Assembly (NCBI RefSeq): GCF_963676685.1
Contig: NC_092356.1
Location: 21,935,750 to 21,999,749 of the forward strand
Direction of reading: 5' to 3'
Length of the DNA stretch: 64,000 nt
Source: Mytilus edulis
Taxonomy: Eukaryota > Mollusca > Bivalvia > Mytilida > Mytilidae
Both the position numbers and the translations under genes were made by a program. Below the pieces are notes generated by a model. The model made no database searches, was not told the DNA's origin, and was given only the letters and a program-made list of their open reading frames with translations. Position 1 is the first letter of the stretch. Each line of letters starts with the position of its first letter. Shown piece after piece: positions 44,190 through 55,396 of the stretch.

Positions 44190-45440
44190 GTTTTTGTCCA
44201 GCTTGTGGCTTTTGTTGCAGAACGCTCAACATAGGGATAGTGATTTGGAGTTGGCAGCAATGCTAGCTAACTTCTTAAAAGCTTTATATTTTAGAAAGGT
44301 GGAAGACCTGGATGCTTCATACTTTGTATATAGATGCCTTAGGTTACGAAGTTTCAATCTGTCATGTGTTCATTGTCCTTGACCTCATTTTCATGGTTCT
44401 GTGACTATTTGGAAAAAAAATCAAGATTTACTGAAATGTTAATTTCTCTCTTATGTGTGATAGGATAATTATATTTGGTATGTGTACCTTGCAAGGTTCT
44501 CAATGCCGTCAGACAGTTTTCACTTGACCTAAACCTCATTTCATGGAGCAGTGAACAAGGTTAAGTTTTGTGGTCAAGTCCATTTCTCAGATACTATAAG
44601 TAATAGGTCTATTAAATTTGGTGTATGGAAGGACTGTAAGGTGTACATGTCCAACTGCAAGGTGTCATCTGAAATTGACCTAATTTTCATTGTTCAGTGG
44701 TTATAGTTGAGGTTTTGTGCTTTGGTCTATTTTCCTGATACTGTATGCAATAGGTCGACAATATTTTGTGTATGGGATGATTATGTCCAACTGGCAGGTG
44801 TCATCTGGCCTTGACCTCATTTTCATGGTTCAGTGGTTATAGTTTTTTGTGTTTCTGTCTATTATCTTATACTGTATGCAATAGGTCTATGGAATGATTG
44901 TGAGGTGTACATGTCCAACTGTCTGGTATCATTTGACCTTGACCTCATTTTCATGGTTCAGTGGTCAATGTTAAATTTTTGAGTTTTGGTCTTTTCTTCT
45001 AATATGTTTTGTGTATGGAAATATTTTATCATAATCATGTCAGTCTTGCAGATTTTATTTGACCTGACCTCATTACCACGGTTCATTGCTCAGTGTTAAG
45101 TTTTTGTGTTTTGGTCTGTGTTTCATAAAACTATAAGCAATAGGTCAACTTCATCTGTTGTATTAAAGATTGTAATCTGTACATGTCTGCCTGGCATGGT
45201 TCATCTGACTTTGAACTCATTTGCATGGTTCATTGAATTGGTCAATGTTTAGTTTTTTTGGTTAAATCTATTTCTTAGAAACTATAAGCTATAATAGGTC
45301 AACTATATTTAGTGTATTGAATGATTTTAAGGTGTACATGTATTTCTTGTTTGGTTTATATGACCTTGAGTCCTTGACCTCATTTTCTTTGATTATGTGA
45401 AGTATACATTGTAGTAAAGATTTATATTTAGGACTATCAA
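44190..45440 (+). repeat. tandem array, units of about 125-155 bp (8 diverged copies)
   Basis: Units carry CCTTGACCTCATTTTCATGG, GTTCAGTGGTTATAG, TTTTGGTCTATTTTC, ATGCAATAGGTC-like and AAGGTGTACATGTCCAACTG. The left flank (CAGAACGCTCAACATAGG) is a non-repeated leader. No coding potential. Confidence 0.7.
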
Positions 45441-45586
45441 CATAATATCAATTATTAGAAAAGGAGGCGAGACGTTTCAGTGTGTGCACTCTGGTTTGTT
45501 TTTGTTTGAACTTTAAAAATCATATTTATTTAAATAAAAGAGATACACAAATATATTACACACACAAAAATAAAAGAAACATCATT

Positions 45587-45712
45587 TCAAAATGAATATC
45601 CAAATGATGAGGCATCTGAAATAGTAGAATAACCTTCCCAGTCTTGGAAATCCTTCTGAATCAACCAGTAGGTCGTTTCTGGACAGTTGTGTTTCTTCAA
45701 TTCATCCTTCGT
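45587..45712 (-). CDS. cyclase-like receptor, exon 7 (C-terminus)
   Basis: CTGTTGTAG|ACG AAG GAT opens 41 codons and TGA (45589-45587): [20 protein letters not shown], ending FGYSF. 'T-Y-W-L' after the cyclase domain is the usual end of guanylyl cyclase catalytic regions. Confidence 0.85.
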   Translation of the reverse strand, partial: TKDELKKHNCPETTYWLIQKDFQDWEGYSTISDASSFGYSF

Positions 45713-48700
45713 CTACAACAGTTTTATGATTTTTTTACAGCAGATTCCATTGAGTGTGTAGCAAAAGGTAATATTTTTGGTTAGCTTGCTTGTTAGCTGA
45801 ACCGTGAAGTCATTGTTAAGTTAGGTAAACTACCCTACTTTAAGAATAGACTAGTCCGACAGAAAACCTATTAATCTGTATGTTGGACTATGCTACTTCG
45901 AAAGGCGGGTAGTATACCTGACCTAATAATGACTTCACGGTTCAGCTAACAAGCAAGCTAACCAAAGATATTACCTTTCGCTACACACTCAATGGAATCC
46001 GCTGTAATATAATAGAACATTATAAACAAGACTAACATTGTCAATTTATTTTACATTGATGATGATGTTGGACGGTTGCTTGACGTCTAGCCTCAAATTA
46101 ATATGTATATTCAGGACGAGAAAATGTTAATGTAGTATGAGAGTGAAACACTGATTGTACTAGACCTACACACTCAGCTGGATTTTTAAAGTCTTAGTTC
46201 ACAAAGCATCAGTCCGCAGGAAAACATGAGTCCCCTTATACATTATTATGTCTCCGACCAGTCTTTGTTCTTACTCGTTAATGCAACGTGCTGATTGGAG
46301 AAACAGCAAGAACCCACGACCTCTGAATGCTAACACGCTGCTACGAGAACACTAAGGCGGTAATTTTACATTGAAGAACCTTATGATGAGTTCCTTTCAC
46401 TTTCCTTTGCTAAGAGAATTTAAACAACTGATAAGATTACATTTATACTTTTATCCATTTTATAATTTTAAATGTATAGTGTACATACAAGTTCCTGTTT
46501 TAACTAATTTTTAGTTTTATCCTATTCTAACTCTGTTAATATTATTTTAAATTTTAACCAGTAGATAGAATTTTAAATAACGCAATTTTAAAAATAAACA
46601 AAATTTTTAAATGCGGTGACCCTGCAGATAGGGTGGACTTCCAGAAGAAGAAGAAGATGAGTTTCAAAAGTGTAGGAGAAAAAACTGATTCTTTAGGAGG
46701 CCATACACGTCTTAGGTTTTCTGTTTTGCTTTTGTCTCATAATCAAGTATAATATCGTAATATAGGTCACTAGCATACTGTGTAATATTGACATCTTTTT
46801 CTTTTAAAGACCATGAAAAAGTAACAAAGGTTTAATAAGATTATCAAAAGTAACTTGTAAACTATACATGTATGTAATAAAATTATGAAAATAAACGGGT
46901 ATAAGCTAGCGGGCTAAAGTTCTAATGGCACTACATAGAGTATTTCAAATGTCTGACAACAAAGTCAAAAACAAGCCTATCGAACATTTATTTAACAAAC
47001 ATGAAACGTACAACAAAAGAAACAATGCAAAACTTACAAAAACAGTCATCGTTTGTCGTTCTTCCATTTCAAATCCACCAATGGTGCTCAATAGGGAGTA
47101 AGAGGAGTGGCTGATCTGTATTTTGTTTGCTATACAATAAAACTGAATTGATTAAATATGTATTAATTTATGACCATATAGCGACCTATCACTGCTTAAA
47201 TATACTAAAATCAAGGATTTGTATAGTCTAACTATACAAATCCTTGCTAAAATCATTTGGTAGATATATATAATAATAGTTGTCTAAATTTCAATGAAAT
47301 CACATATCCCTATTATTTACAGTAGAATATGAAATGGCGAAATTCGAAAATATATGTTAAGCTGCACATGTGATTGGTTTTACGTCTTGCCAGCAATAAA
47401 TATGTTTTGATTCCATTTTTTAATCATATTTTCGAGTGGGGGATGAGGGGGTAGGAATCGAGCCAAACATTATAACATTCTTTTCACTGTACGTTGTGTC
47501 ATTGTTTGTGAGTGGAATTGATTTCATTGTCCCTTATACCGCATTATTTAGTGGTCCCCAATTTTACCGATTTCGTCGCATTTCCGAAACGAAATGTTGA
47601 CTGAGTGTTTATTTTATGTAAAATGTAAAAAAAAACATTAACACCACTTACTTTCTCCCGATGATTCCATCAATGCTGCTATTCGTACTGTAGACCCAAA
47701 CAAACAATACCTAGGATTCTTTGAACCAACCACACCTGCTACTACTGGACCTACACAATATCAATAATAAAATTGAGATTGGAAATGGGGAATATGTCAA
47801 AGAAACACTAACAACCCGACTAAAGAGCAGACACCAGCCGAAGGCCACCAATGGGTCTTCAATAAATCTATTTGATAGAACTGTAGAATTATGTGTTCTA
47901 ACTAACAAGTCTGCATATCTAGCAATCAACTCGTTTGTATTGGTCAAACATAGGGAAAAGGAAAATTCTCATGTAATTAGACAAATTTTTTTAATCCCAC
48001 CATCAACAAACCCTTAATTTAGATTACGATTATAGCACAATGTTAACTGCTGTAACCCTTTTATGAAAATTTTACCTATTATGTCTGTTTGTTTTGTTCA
48101 CACATCGTTGTCAATATAATGACATTTGATGCAACTGTCATACAATTGAGAGGTTTAGCTAGCTATAAAACCAGGCTTTATCTACCATTTTCTAGGTAAG
48201 AAATCTCTGTACCAAGTCAGGAATATGACAGTTGTTATCCATTTGTTTGATTTGTTTTAGCTTTTGAGTTGTGTCATTTGATTAGCCCGGTTAGATTTAA
48301 TTAAAGGGACTTTCCGTTTGAATTAAGTATTTTTGTGATTTTACTTTTTTCTTAAGGTTGTTTCAGAGTTGATAAAATTTACCTGAATGACATCCTATTC
48401 TGAGCTTGTACCTTACACCAGATAAATGTGGAAGTTCTAACTTGTTTACATGATATAACAAATCTAGGGACAAAGTGGCTATTTCAGATGCATGTCTCGA
48501 TCCGTTCCGTCTCGGTACACCTTAAAATATAAAATGCATGATATATCTTTACTAAAATGACCACTGACTGTGAATTATGCATTATAGATACAATGGATAA
48601 GCGTTGGTTCTTGAAAAAGAAACTATGAGCCCGTTTTTGAATAGGCTGACGTCACGGAAATGGTTTGACTAATATTTTTAAACAAAAAGTTGAAACTCCG

Positions 48701-51700
48701 TCTAGCAAAATTAACCTTTGGTAGTTTTAACTGAGATTGTTTGGCGTTTTTGATAATAAATATATTCATATACTAGTACATGATACAAAAACAGATGATA
48801 AGGTTCTTTTGCCAGTGAGACCAATATCCAAATTACAAAACTGTGTAAAAATACAGATAACCGTAAGGCACGCAACGATGAGCAAAACCTATACCGCATA
48901 CTAGCAGTAAGCTAGAAAAGGCTTGTAAAAAATATGAAACAATCCAAGAGAGTAAATTCGACAAATCTGAATTTTGAAGAATAATTATAGCATTATTGTC
49001 ATTCAAGAATGTAGTCAATCAGAACTCGAGAGTTTACAGGACATCTACTGATTACTGTAGACGAACAATTTAGACCTCTCGTTATTTAAACCGCCGCCAT
49101 ACATTTACAAATGTAGTTATCATTGAAATATTAGCACTTATCGAATAAGTAAGTATTAATTAGTAAGTAATGAATAAAATAAAAGTAAAAACCTGATACC
49201 ACCATGTAGCCATCTCCGACTGTTTCCACTTTATAGGTATCATAGATACTAATCCTATCATCAAAACAAGAAAACAACGTGTTCAACATGTCTGTCACTT
49301 GAAAGGGTGAACTGTTTGACGATAGCTGGGTGAAACCGACCATGTCGCTTTGAAATATTGTACATTCTGTGAAATGTTCAGCATTGAAGCTTCCTGTCTG
49401 TTTCAGGTCCTCAGCTACTGTCCTCGGTAACATTTGGAACAAAACGGCTTCACTCTGCTTCTTTTCTCTATTTACTGCTTTGGTTCTTTAATATGCAATA
49501 AACAGAAATACAGAATTAACGAGATTAAACTTGTTATAAATACATGCATCATCATCGTGCAGTTTCACCACAACATTAAAATAAATTTCATTAACATCTA
49601 AAGCGGTCGAAACTGTAGATTTGATAAAAAAAACAAAACTTTTATAACAAGTAACAAGTGTGTGATGAATATATAAGTGTGTGTTCATTGAACACAAAAA
49701 AATAAACAACATAAATGCAATTTCTTCATAAATGTACATGTGTTTTACAAAACATGTGTAGATAAGTTAATTTTGGATGTAAAACGTCTTCTGATTGGCT
49801 GACGTTATTTTGTTATCAGCCCATAGACCTAATTTAGTCATGTGACCGTAACGTCATCAACGTTTTTTCATGGTTTTCTACTATTAATAAGTCTAAAATA
49901 GTATTCGAAATAGCATAAAAAAAAATCGATGCACACTGTTAAATAACCCGCTACGCGCGTTATTCAGTGTGCACCAAATTTTTTATGTTATTTCTTCATA
50001 GACAGAAAAAATATTACAGTCATTCCTTAAAGACCAAACAGCCTATTGTTTATGCGCATCAGCTAACGCAACTTGGTAGTGACATAAAAGTTTGAATGAA
50101 TGCAATTTACACAATTTAGGGTAAAAGTCAACGATAAAGCAACCTAACGACACTGTATGGCCTTTAACAATGAGAACAATCCCTACTGTAAAGTCAGGTA
50201 TTAAACCCATTATGAATGACTATGAAATAAAACATCAATTCCATATTTATGACTATACTTACTTCTTAGCGATGTTTAATGAGTACTTCTGAATATTTGA
50301 TGTCAATTTGTATACAAACATTATTATCACTGGACTTATTATTACAATTCCAGAAAAGATAACACCCGCAATTATCATTTCTTTCATATCAGCATTGGAG
50401 TTGTTTTTCAGAAGTCCGTTGATCTTAGCGGTTAACTTCATCTGTGCAGATCTCATAACATCCATGTAGATACTCATATTTGCATACCACCGTTTTGCCT
50501 TTTCAAGCGATCCTTCCGAGACTAATGAATTATTAGCTTTGATATCTTCTCTCAAATCGTTAATGACACGCAGCGTTTGATTTTGAGCGTCAAGGGCTGT
50601 ATGATAAATATCAGAAGCCGTAACAGAATACATTCTAGCAGATGCAAAATGTGTTCTTGCGCTGTCTTGGCTTTCCATAAAGAGTAAATAGTGCTTGCGG
50701 TCCATGAATGCACCTGTCGCGTAGTAATATATTCCATAGCCTCTCTCTCGGCCAATATACTCGCTCGCAATTATCAATTCTTGATACCCCACTAATGTTT
50801 TCCAAATAGTTCCAGTATCGAACTCACTGACTGAGTCGTACATCCACTTAATAAATATTTCAATAGTCTGTGAGTAAAAACTTATTTCATCAGTCGCTGT
50901 CGCATTATTAGAATCTAGTTCGTATCGATGTCTATTTAGAAAATTGACGAAATGCTCACGTGACTTGTATTGTTTCTGTTTATTACTCGGACTAACAGGC
51001 CACGAAGATAAATTATCTAAAGCGCCATCTGTTTCCGGATAAGCTAGCAATAATTCTCTCTTTGAATCGAGACCAAGTTGACTTAAATAAAGGGAGCTCA
51101 TGTCGCGTTCTTTTTGCAGGGCCAGTAGAAAACCACCAACTTTTACTCCAAATTCTATTTGTTCGGCTATCGCATCGGTATTGATGTAACTTGTTAAGGA
51201 TTTAGAAAAATCCACTGCTGTAATGGTTGTCAATATCAATAATGGAAGTAAAACAACTGCCAGCATTTTTGCCATTTGTTTTCTCTGTCCAATAACTGAG
51301 ATTGGGTTCCCTGGAATGTATAAATCCGTCGAAGTATTCAATTTTAATTTAGGGGGTTTTGAAATGCGAATCGTTACTGAAATTTTCACAATTATGATCA
51401 TTAATAACAAACGATTCTCCATTAATAAAAGAATGATACAGCCTAGTTTGCACATTGAGAAAGATAATTTCAAATGTGTTATACCGTACAGTAAGATCAC
51501 GCAAAGGATCTCATCAAATCATGTATCAATATGACGTTAATTTTTATTTCACATATTTGTAGAGAAACTGGAGTGGGTTTCAAAAAAGAACTTAAGACTA
51601 AGATTTGTCGTAAGTTAGGAATAATTCAGTATACTTACTATCTATCTCAGTCACAAGGTTTTTTTTTAAATCGTTAAAAAACTTTCTAAAAAATATCCGT

Positions 51701-53368
51701 TTATAAATTAGAACTAAATATTTAATAAACGACCTTTCTAATTGTTTAGTGTTTTGTACATGTTGGCTGTCACTGTACGTGCAACACAGTGTCTTATGAA
51801 ACCCTTTGAGGGCAACAGATAACTTTCACTGTGTGTAAGAGCAAAATGTTAAATAACCACATTTTCCACATTGATATGTGTCCACACTCATAATTATCCA
51901 CACTGATCTGTGTCCACACTTGTAATTTATTAAGATAGTGAGCTTTTAATCAGTTTGGTCATTTCGCATATCCTATTTGGTTTTATAGTTCTCCATCTGT
52001 TCTGATTCTTATACATCATTGGCTTTGTAATATTAGACTTAGGGCGTTCTTGATGAAGGTCAATTTTTTTTATTTAATATAAAATTTCTCTATATTTTTC
52101 TATAAATTAACTTTATCTTATAGTAAATAGAAAAATAAATAAAAACATGGGGTCACCGTTCATTTGCGCTCACAATCTGCATTCGAAAGAAGCATACATT
52201 TTTGTAAAGGTGCTTTTTCTGTTGAACTAAGAAGAGAAATAAAGTTAATATCGAAATAAAAAAAGAAATTTATTACAGAAATCGCTCAAATTTAACAATA
52301 GTTTAGTTTCAGTACAGCTTATATGGAAATTATAATAAAACATCTAATAGGTCACCGATGAGTTAAAAAAAGATATTTCAATTTTAATGCCAAAAAAATG
52401 GCATTCATCAAAGGGAGATAATTTGGAACTTTTTCAATGATTATATACATTTTAAAAGTCATCTGGGGTCAACACGAAATGATTTTTTTGAATGATTTTT
52501 GTATCATTTGATAAAGTAACAACTACTAAAGGTAATAAATAAAATTTGTAATGAAAAACAAATGTTCATTTTTTTTCTGAAATTTTTATACCCTCGAGCC
52601 TAATAGCATTTAACTAAAAAAAATTGCATGTAGTCTAGATAACTAAAAAACAAAATTTTTCCAATTATATCACAATTATTGATACAGATTAGTGTCTTTT
52701 GATGACTAGGGATGATTCAATAATTATCAACCCAGAAATATGATATTCATCGAGGTCAGCTGCTCATGATGCAATTTGATTGGTTACTTTGAAAAGTGAT
52801 ATGAGCCCATATTCCATATTCCATATATATGAACAGAGATTGAATATTCGGGTTTCACATGAGATGTGAAATTGTAAGATTGTTGGCTTATTTTCCCTTT
52901 GGTGCTCCATTTCTCTTTCTCCTGACGACTCGATAAGACTTCAAAAATAACTTATCATTTAATTTGTAAATCGCATATTGACATCAAAATATTTTTTCTG
53001 AATTATTGGAATGTTTGCAATGTTGCTGCTATGTTTTTGATGACGTACACTCAACTATTCCGAGTTTTTATTCAAATTGAAGACATTGCCCCGCCCCCTC
53101 TCACGTTAACCTATCAAAATAGTCACGTGTTGTTACATGTACATATTGAGGACTTACCAACACATATTCTTCGGCATGTTTGGTTTGGCGCTGAATGAAG
53201 CATATTCATAATGGCCTCATTCAGATCATTCTGCGAGAATGTAGAACTAGATCTAGTGCTGATGGAGTATCTTCTTCCTCGAGAGCCAGCGGCTGCCTCT
53301 GATTTTAGGCTCCGCATGGATATTTCAATAGGGATGATTTTGTTATTTAGTGCCGCCATTCTGCTCAT
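45587..53368 (-). CDS. NIT-domain receptor with class III guanylyl cyclase-like domain, 7 coding exons
   Basis: Exons 53368-53158, 51310-50263, 49485-49193, 48520-48383, 47750-47652, 47129-47038 and 45712-45587 join in matching phases to 2007 nt (668 aa). Order: a Ser/Arg-rich cytoplasmic N-tail with an RRYS site; TM1 (about 87-103); an extracellular NIT-like helical domain of about 280 aa; TM2 (about 383-403); a short linker with [12 protein letters not shown]; then the cyclase domain (about 458-645). Receptor cyclases make cGMP at the plasma membrane, and NIT domains are proposed nitrate/nitrite sensors. Metal-binding D467 and D511, and guanine-contacting E507 and C579, are kept. The motif usually FGDTVN-x3-R is [10 protein letters not shown] here: Asp to Ser583, Asn to Arg586, Arg to Leu590. 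Loss of the Asn/Arg pair predicts little or no cyclase activity. HNOBA was not recognised. Confidence 0.85.
45735..46007. mobile_element. 273-bp foldback MITE, copy 2
   Basis: Same length and almost the same sequence as 26281-26553. It lies 22 bp from the exon 7 acceptor, in the last intron of the cyclase-like gene. Confidence 0.9.
46056..46380 (+). repeat. SINE-like repeat with GGTTGCTTGACGT motif
   Basis: GGACGGTTGCTTGACGTCTAG and TATTCAGGACGAGAAAATG match the copy at 58950. Downstream, ACAGCAAGAACCCACGACCT (the reverse of a B-box-like segment) suggests a tRNA-derived part. Confidence 0.45.
47038..47129 (-). CDS. cyclase-like receptor, exon 6
   Basis: TTGTATAG|CA AAC AAA ATA opens 30 codons ([29 protein letters not shown]) and ends TTT|GTAAGT. 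It matches the 'K-I-x-I-S...' segment after the conserved MES-x-GE motif. Confidence 0.85.
47212..47246. repeat. perfect 35-bp hairpin with flanking 9-bp direct repeats
   Basis: CAAGGATTTGTATAGT, a 3-nt loop, then the exact complement. CTAAAATCA lies at both edges, overlapping the left end slightly. It sits in an intron of the cyclase-like gene. Confidence 0.75.
47652..47750 (-). CDS. cyclase-like receptor, exon 5 (altered catalytic motif)
   Basis: TTGTGTAG|GT CCA GTA opens 32 codons: [20 protein letters not shown], then [19 protein letters not shown]. It is unmistakably the cyclase core, but with Ser, Arg and Leu at the usual Asp, Asn and Arg positions. Confidence 0.9.
47760..47860 (-). repeat. 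dispersed repeat, family B fragment, abutting a splice acceptor
   Basis: TGGAAATGGGGAATATGTCA, CAACCCGACTAAAGAGCAG and GCCGAAGGCCACCAATGGGT match 63452-63600 and, inverted, 62105-62215. It starts about 10 bp from the exon 5 acceptor and may supply part of its polypyrimidine tract. Confidence 0.6.
48383..48520 (-). CDS. cyclase-like receptor, exon 4
   Basis: TTTTAAG|GT GTA CCG opens 45 codons ([20 protein letters not shown] through YKLRIGCHS) and ends CATTCAG|GTAAAT. 'RHA-x-EIA...LRIG-x-H-x-G' is the conserved middle of the cyclase domain. Confidence 0.9.
48785..48960 (+). repeat. family A copy
   Basis: GATGATAAGGTTCTTTTGCC, GTAAGGCACGCAACGATGAGC and ACCTATACCGCATACTAGC segments are a diverged version of the 4805 copy. 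Confidence 0.5.
49193..49485 (-). CDS. cyclase-like receptor, exon 3 (start of cyclase domain)
   Basis: ATATTAAAG|A ACC AAA opens 97 codons ending GTATCAG|GTTTTT. It contains [12 protein letters not shown] (linker), [13 protein letters not shown] (first metal Asp) and [15 protein letters not shown] (guanine Glu, second metal Asp). Confidence 0.92.
49908..49993. repeat. 86-bp inverted repeat
   Basis: AAATAGCATAAAAAAA and TGCACACTG...AATAAC pair with GTTATT...CAGTGTGCA and TTTTTTATGTTATTT. The loop contains CGCTACGCGCG. It lies in intron 2 of the cyclase-like gene. Confidence 0.75.
50110..50215 (+). repeat. diverged family A fragment
   Basis: GTATGGCCTTTAACAATGAG and AAAGTCAGGTATTAAA recall the family's GGCCTTCAACAATGAGC...AGTCAGCTAT block. 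Confidence 0.4.
50263..51310 (-). CDS. cyclase-like receptor, exon 2 (TM1, NIT-like domain, TM2)
   Basis: CATTCCAG|GG AAC CCA opens 348 codons and ends AAGAA|GTAAGT. TM1 is [18 protein letters not shown]. The NIT-like part includes [20 protein letters not shown] and [18 protein letters not shown], with several N-x-S/T sites. TM2 is [20 protein letters not shown]. The frame stays open upstream of the acceptor (to 51500), so the start of the exon rests on phase agreement with exon 1. Confidence 0.9.
51540..53122. other. intron 1 of the cyclase-like gene, no feature seen
   Basis: AT-rich intronic DNA with one GGGAGATAAT motif (52424). No exon or element boundary was recognised. Confidence 0.4.
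53158..53368 (-). CDS. cyclase-like receptor, exon 1 (N-terminus)
   Basis: ATG at 53368 (a second at 53359) begins 70 codons rich in Ser and Arg, including [20 protein letters not shown], ending TGTGTTG|GTAAGTCC in phase 1, which fits exon 2 (G|GG). RRYS is a candidate PKA/PKG site. An ATTACAG acceptor just upstream of the ATG suggests a preceding non-coding exon. Confidence 0.8.
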
Positions 53369-53499
53369 CTCAATTAAGTATTGTTTTGAAGAACTGTAAT
53401 TTAATAAATAATATATATAAAGAGCTAGACTAAGTGTAGTTTTATTTTATGGAATAAAAAAAAACAATAAATGTTCAGAATTTTAAAATTAATAACAGA

Positions 53500-54560
53500 G
53501 TCTCTTTAGGTGGATCCTTCATTTAAATATTCTTTACTTTTCTACTATTTTAAAAAAATATTCCATATTATTCTCTATATTTTATATTAAACCCCGTTAT
53601 TCTCCATTCTTTTTTTGTCTATTCTTAATAAAGGCTGTCTTTATATTTTAGTTGTTGTCTATTCTATATTTTTGGGGCCATAATTTGTGCCTGTAAAGTT
53701 TTATTTCTATTCTTTAAACCCCATCCAGACCCTCATAATTTAGATGAAGAAATAAACCATATTATACCTATTTGTATATTTCATAATGATGCAATATAAT
53801 ATATTTTGGATTTAATTTAACTTATTGGGAGCTACCATTTAATTTTTATGGGGGGCTAGGATGAAAATTTTGTCCTGCATTTTTTTTTTTAGTTGTAATC
53901 TCTGTCTGCCTTTTTATTTTTCACTCTTTTCGGTCCTGCTTTTCTTTTTCTTAGTTTATCCTGAATTTTTTTACATAAATTGTCAGCCTTTTTTTTTGCC
54001 AAGTTGCTCATCCTGCTTTTTTTTTATACTCAAACCTCCTGTCCTGCCTTTTTTTCAAATTTCATTTAAGCCCCCGCCCCCCCCCCCCCCCCCCCACCCC
54101 CCCTCCCACCCTTTTCCCCCTAAAAAATCGTCATGGCAGGACAGACGATCTCCAAGGACATTTATAAAAAAAACACATGATATGACAAACTGTACGTGAT
54201 GTGTTGTGAAAATGATAATAATAAAATAATAATAATATTAATATTTTGTTATAATATACATGGCATTTTTCTTGATCTTTGAAAATAGTGGTATTTCTGT
54301 AACATTCAAGCAATTACATGATTTTACTGTTCTTTTTTCTATGAATTATATTATTTTATTTAGGCTTTATTTCTGTATATCGTTCATTTTTGTAATAAGA
54401 AATAAAAAAAAATTATTAACTTATTCTTTCATTTTCCACAATAGTTATTCCTTACACCTTTGCACCTCCTTATTCTCTAATCTTCAATAATTTTTCTAAT
54501 TTTTCTCTTTTCCTTCTTTTTTTAGCCATTATTCTCTAGTCTGTAAACCCCAACCCTTCT
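53500..54560. repeat. low-complexity pyrimidine-rich block with C tract
   Basis: T-rich 'TATTCTCTATTT'-like sequence and 'GTCCTGC' plus T runs repeat several times. A nearly pure C tract lies at 54070-54112. GGGAGCTACCATTTAATTTT at 53827 recalls the end of the 2193 hairpin element. The open frame here is low complexity, not a gene. Confidence 0.5.
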
Positions 54561-54940
54561 ATTATAAAACATTGCTACATTTTCAAAGAACTGTGTGAAA
54601 GAATTTCTGGGATTAAAACCAGAAATAAATAAATAAAGTAACGAAGAAATATAGAACGACAAAATAATAAAAAAAAAAAAATAGACATGATAAAATCATA
54701 AGAAAAAAGGAAAATTTCATATTTCAAAAGGTCTTACCTTATTTTACAGGTATCGCTGATAAATGATCTAATAACTTAGTATTTGACTCTTACTTCACAA
54801 ATACATGAAGCATGATATATGTGCTAAAGAGTTACAATGGTGATAATAAGCTTAAATTGAGTGAAAATGATTCAAATTAGTGTTCAGTATATTGACGCAG
54901 AAATCATGTTTTCTTGTTAATTACATCCCAGCTCCTTAAT
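54561..54940. other. intergenic, no feature seen
   Basis: AT-rich DNA with no gene or clear repeat. Confidence 0.4.
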
Positions 54941-54951
54941 TTATTCTAACA

Positions 54952-54976
54952 GGGGTGATCTGTACCAGATCACCCC
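54952..54976. repeat. perfect 25-bp hairpin
   Basis: GGGGTGATCTG, TAC, CAGATCACCCC. Confidence 0.75.
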
Positions 54977-55319
54977 AGTTTAAGTTTCTTTGTTATGTAA
55001 GTAAGTAAATAGTTTATTAAAGTGTCACATACTGATTGACATAAATATAAGCAACATTATATAAATATATACACATAAAACAATCAATATCCAGCCATAA
55101 AAACGACTTATGAGACACTAAAAAGCTTAAAATTCTATAAAAATTCAAATATATTCCGTAAAAAACATACAAGTCACAAAAAGTGAAGAAAGTTATGCAT
55201 GCTTTCCTTTGTTTTCACGTTAACATTTTGGCGGGAATGTCAAATCCAGTATAAAACTTATAATTAATTATACGGAGAAGACTATCTATCAAAATTCACG
55301 TAGAAAAATATCCAGTTTA

Positions 55320-55396
55320 TATGCTGGGATTCGAACTCAAGACCTTTAGCATATCATGCCACGACACATACCACTTCACCAGGAAGACTGGATACG
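55320..55396 (-). repeat. tRNA-like pol III relic
   Basis: The minus strand reads CTTGAGTTCGAATCCCAGC (B box), with TGGTGAAGTGGTATG upstream at A-box distance. The acceptor stem does not pair convincingly, so this is a SINE head or tRNA pseudogene. Confidence 0.45.

Noticed and set aside
51311..51500. Extra N-terminal 63 residues of the large minus-strand frame
   Set aside because: An acceptor at 51311-51314 joins exon 1 in exact phase and gives a better N-terminus; the extension is hydrophobic intron translation.
53861..54199. 112-aa Phe/Leu/Pro-rich frame
   Set aside because: Low-complexity T and C tracts.
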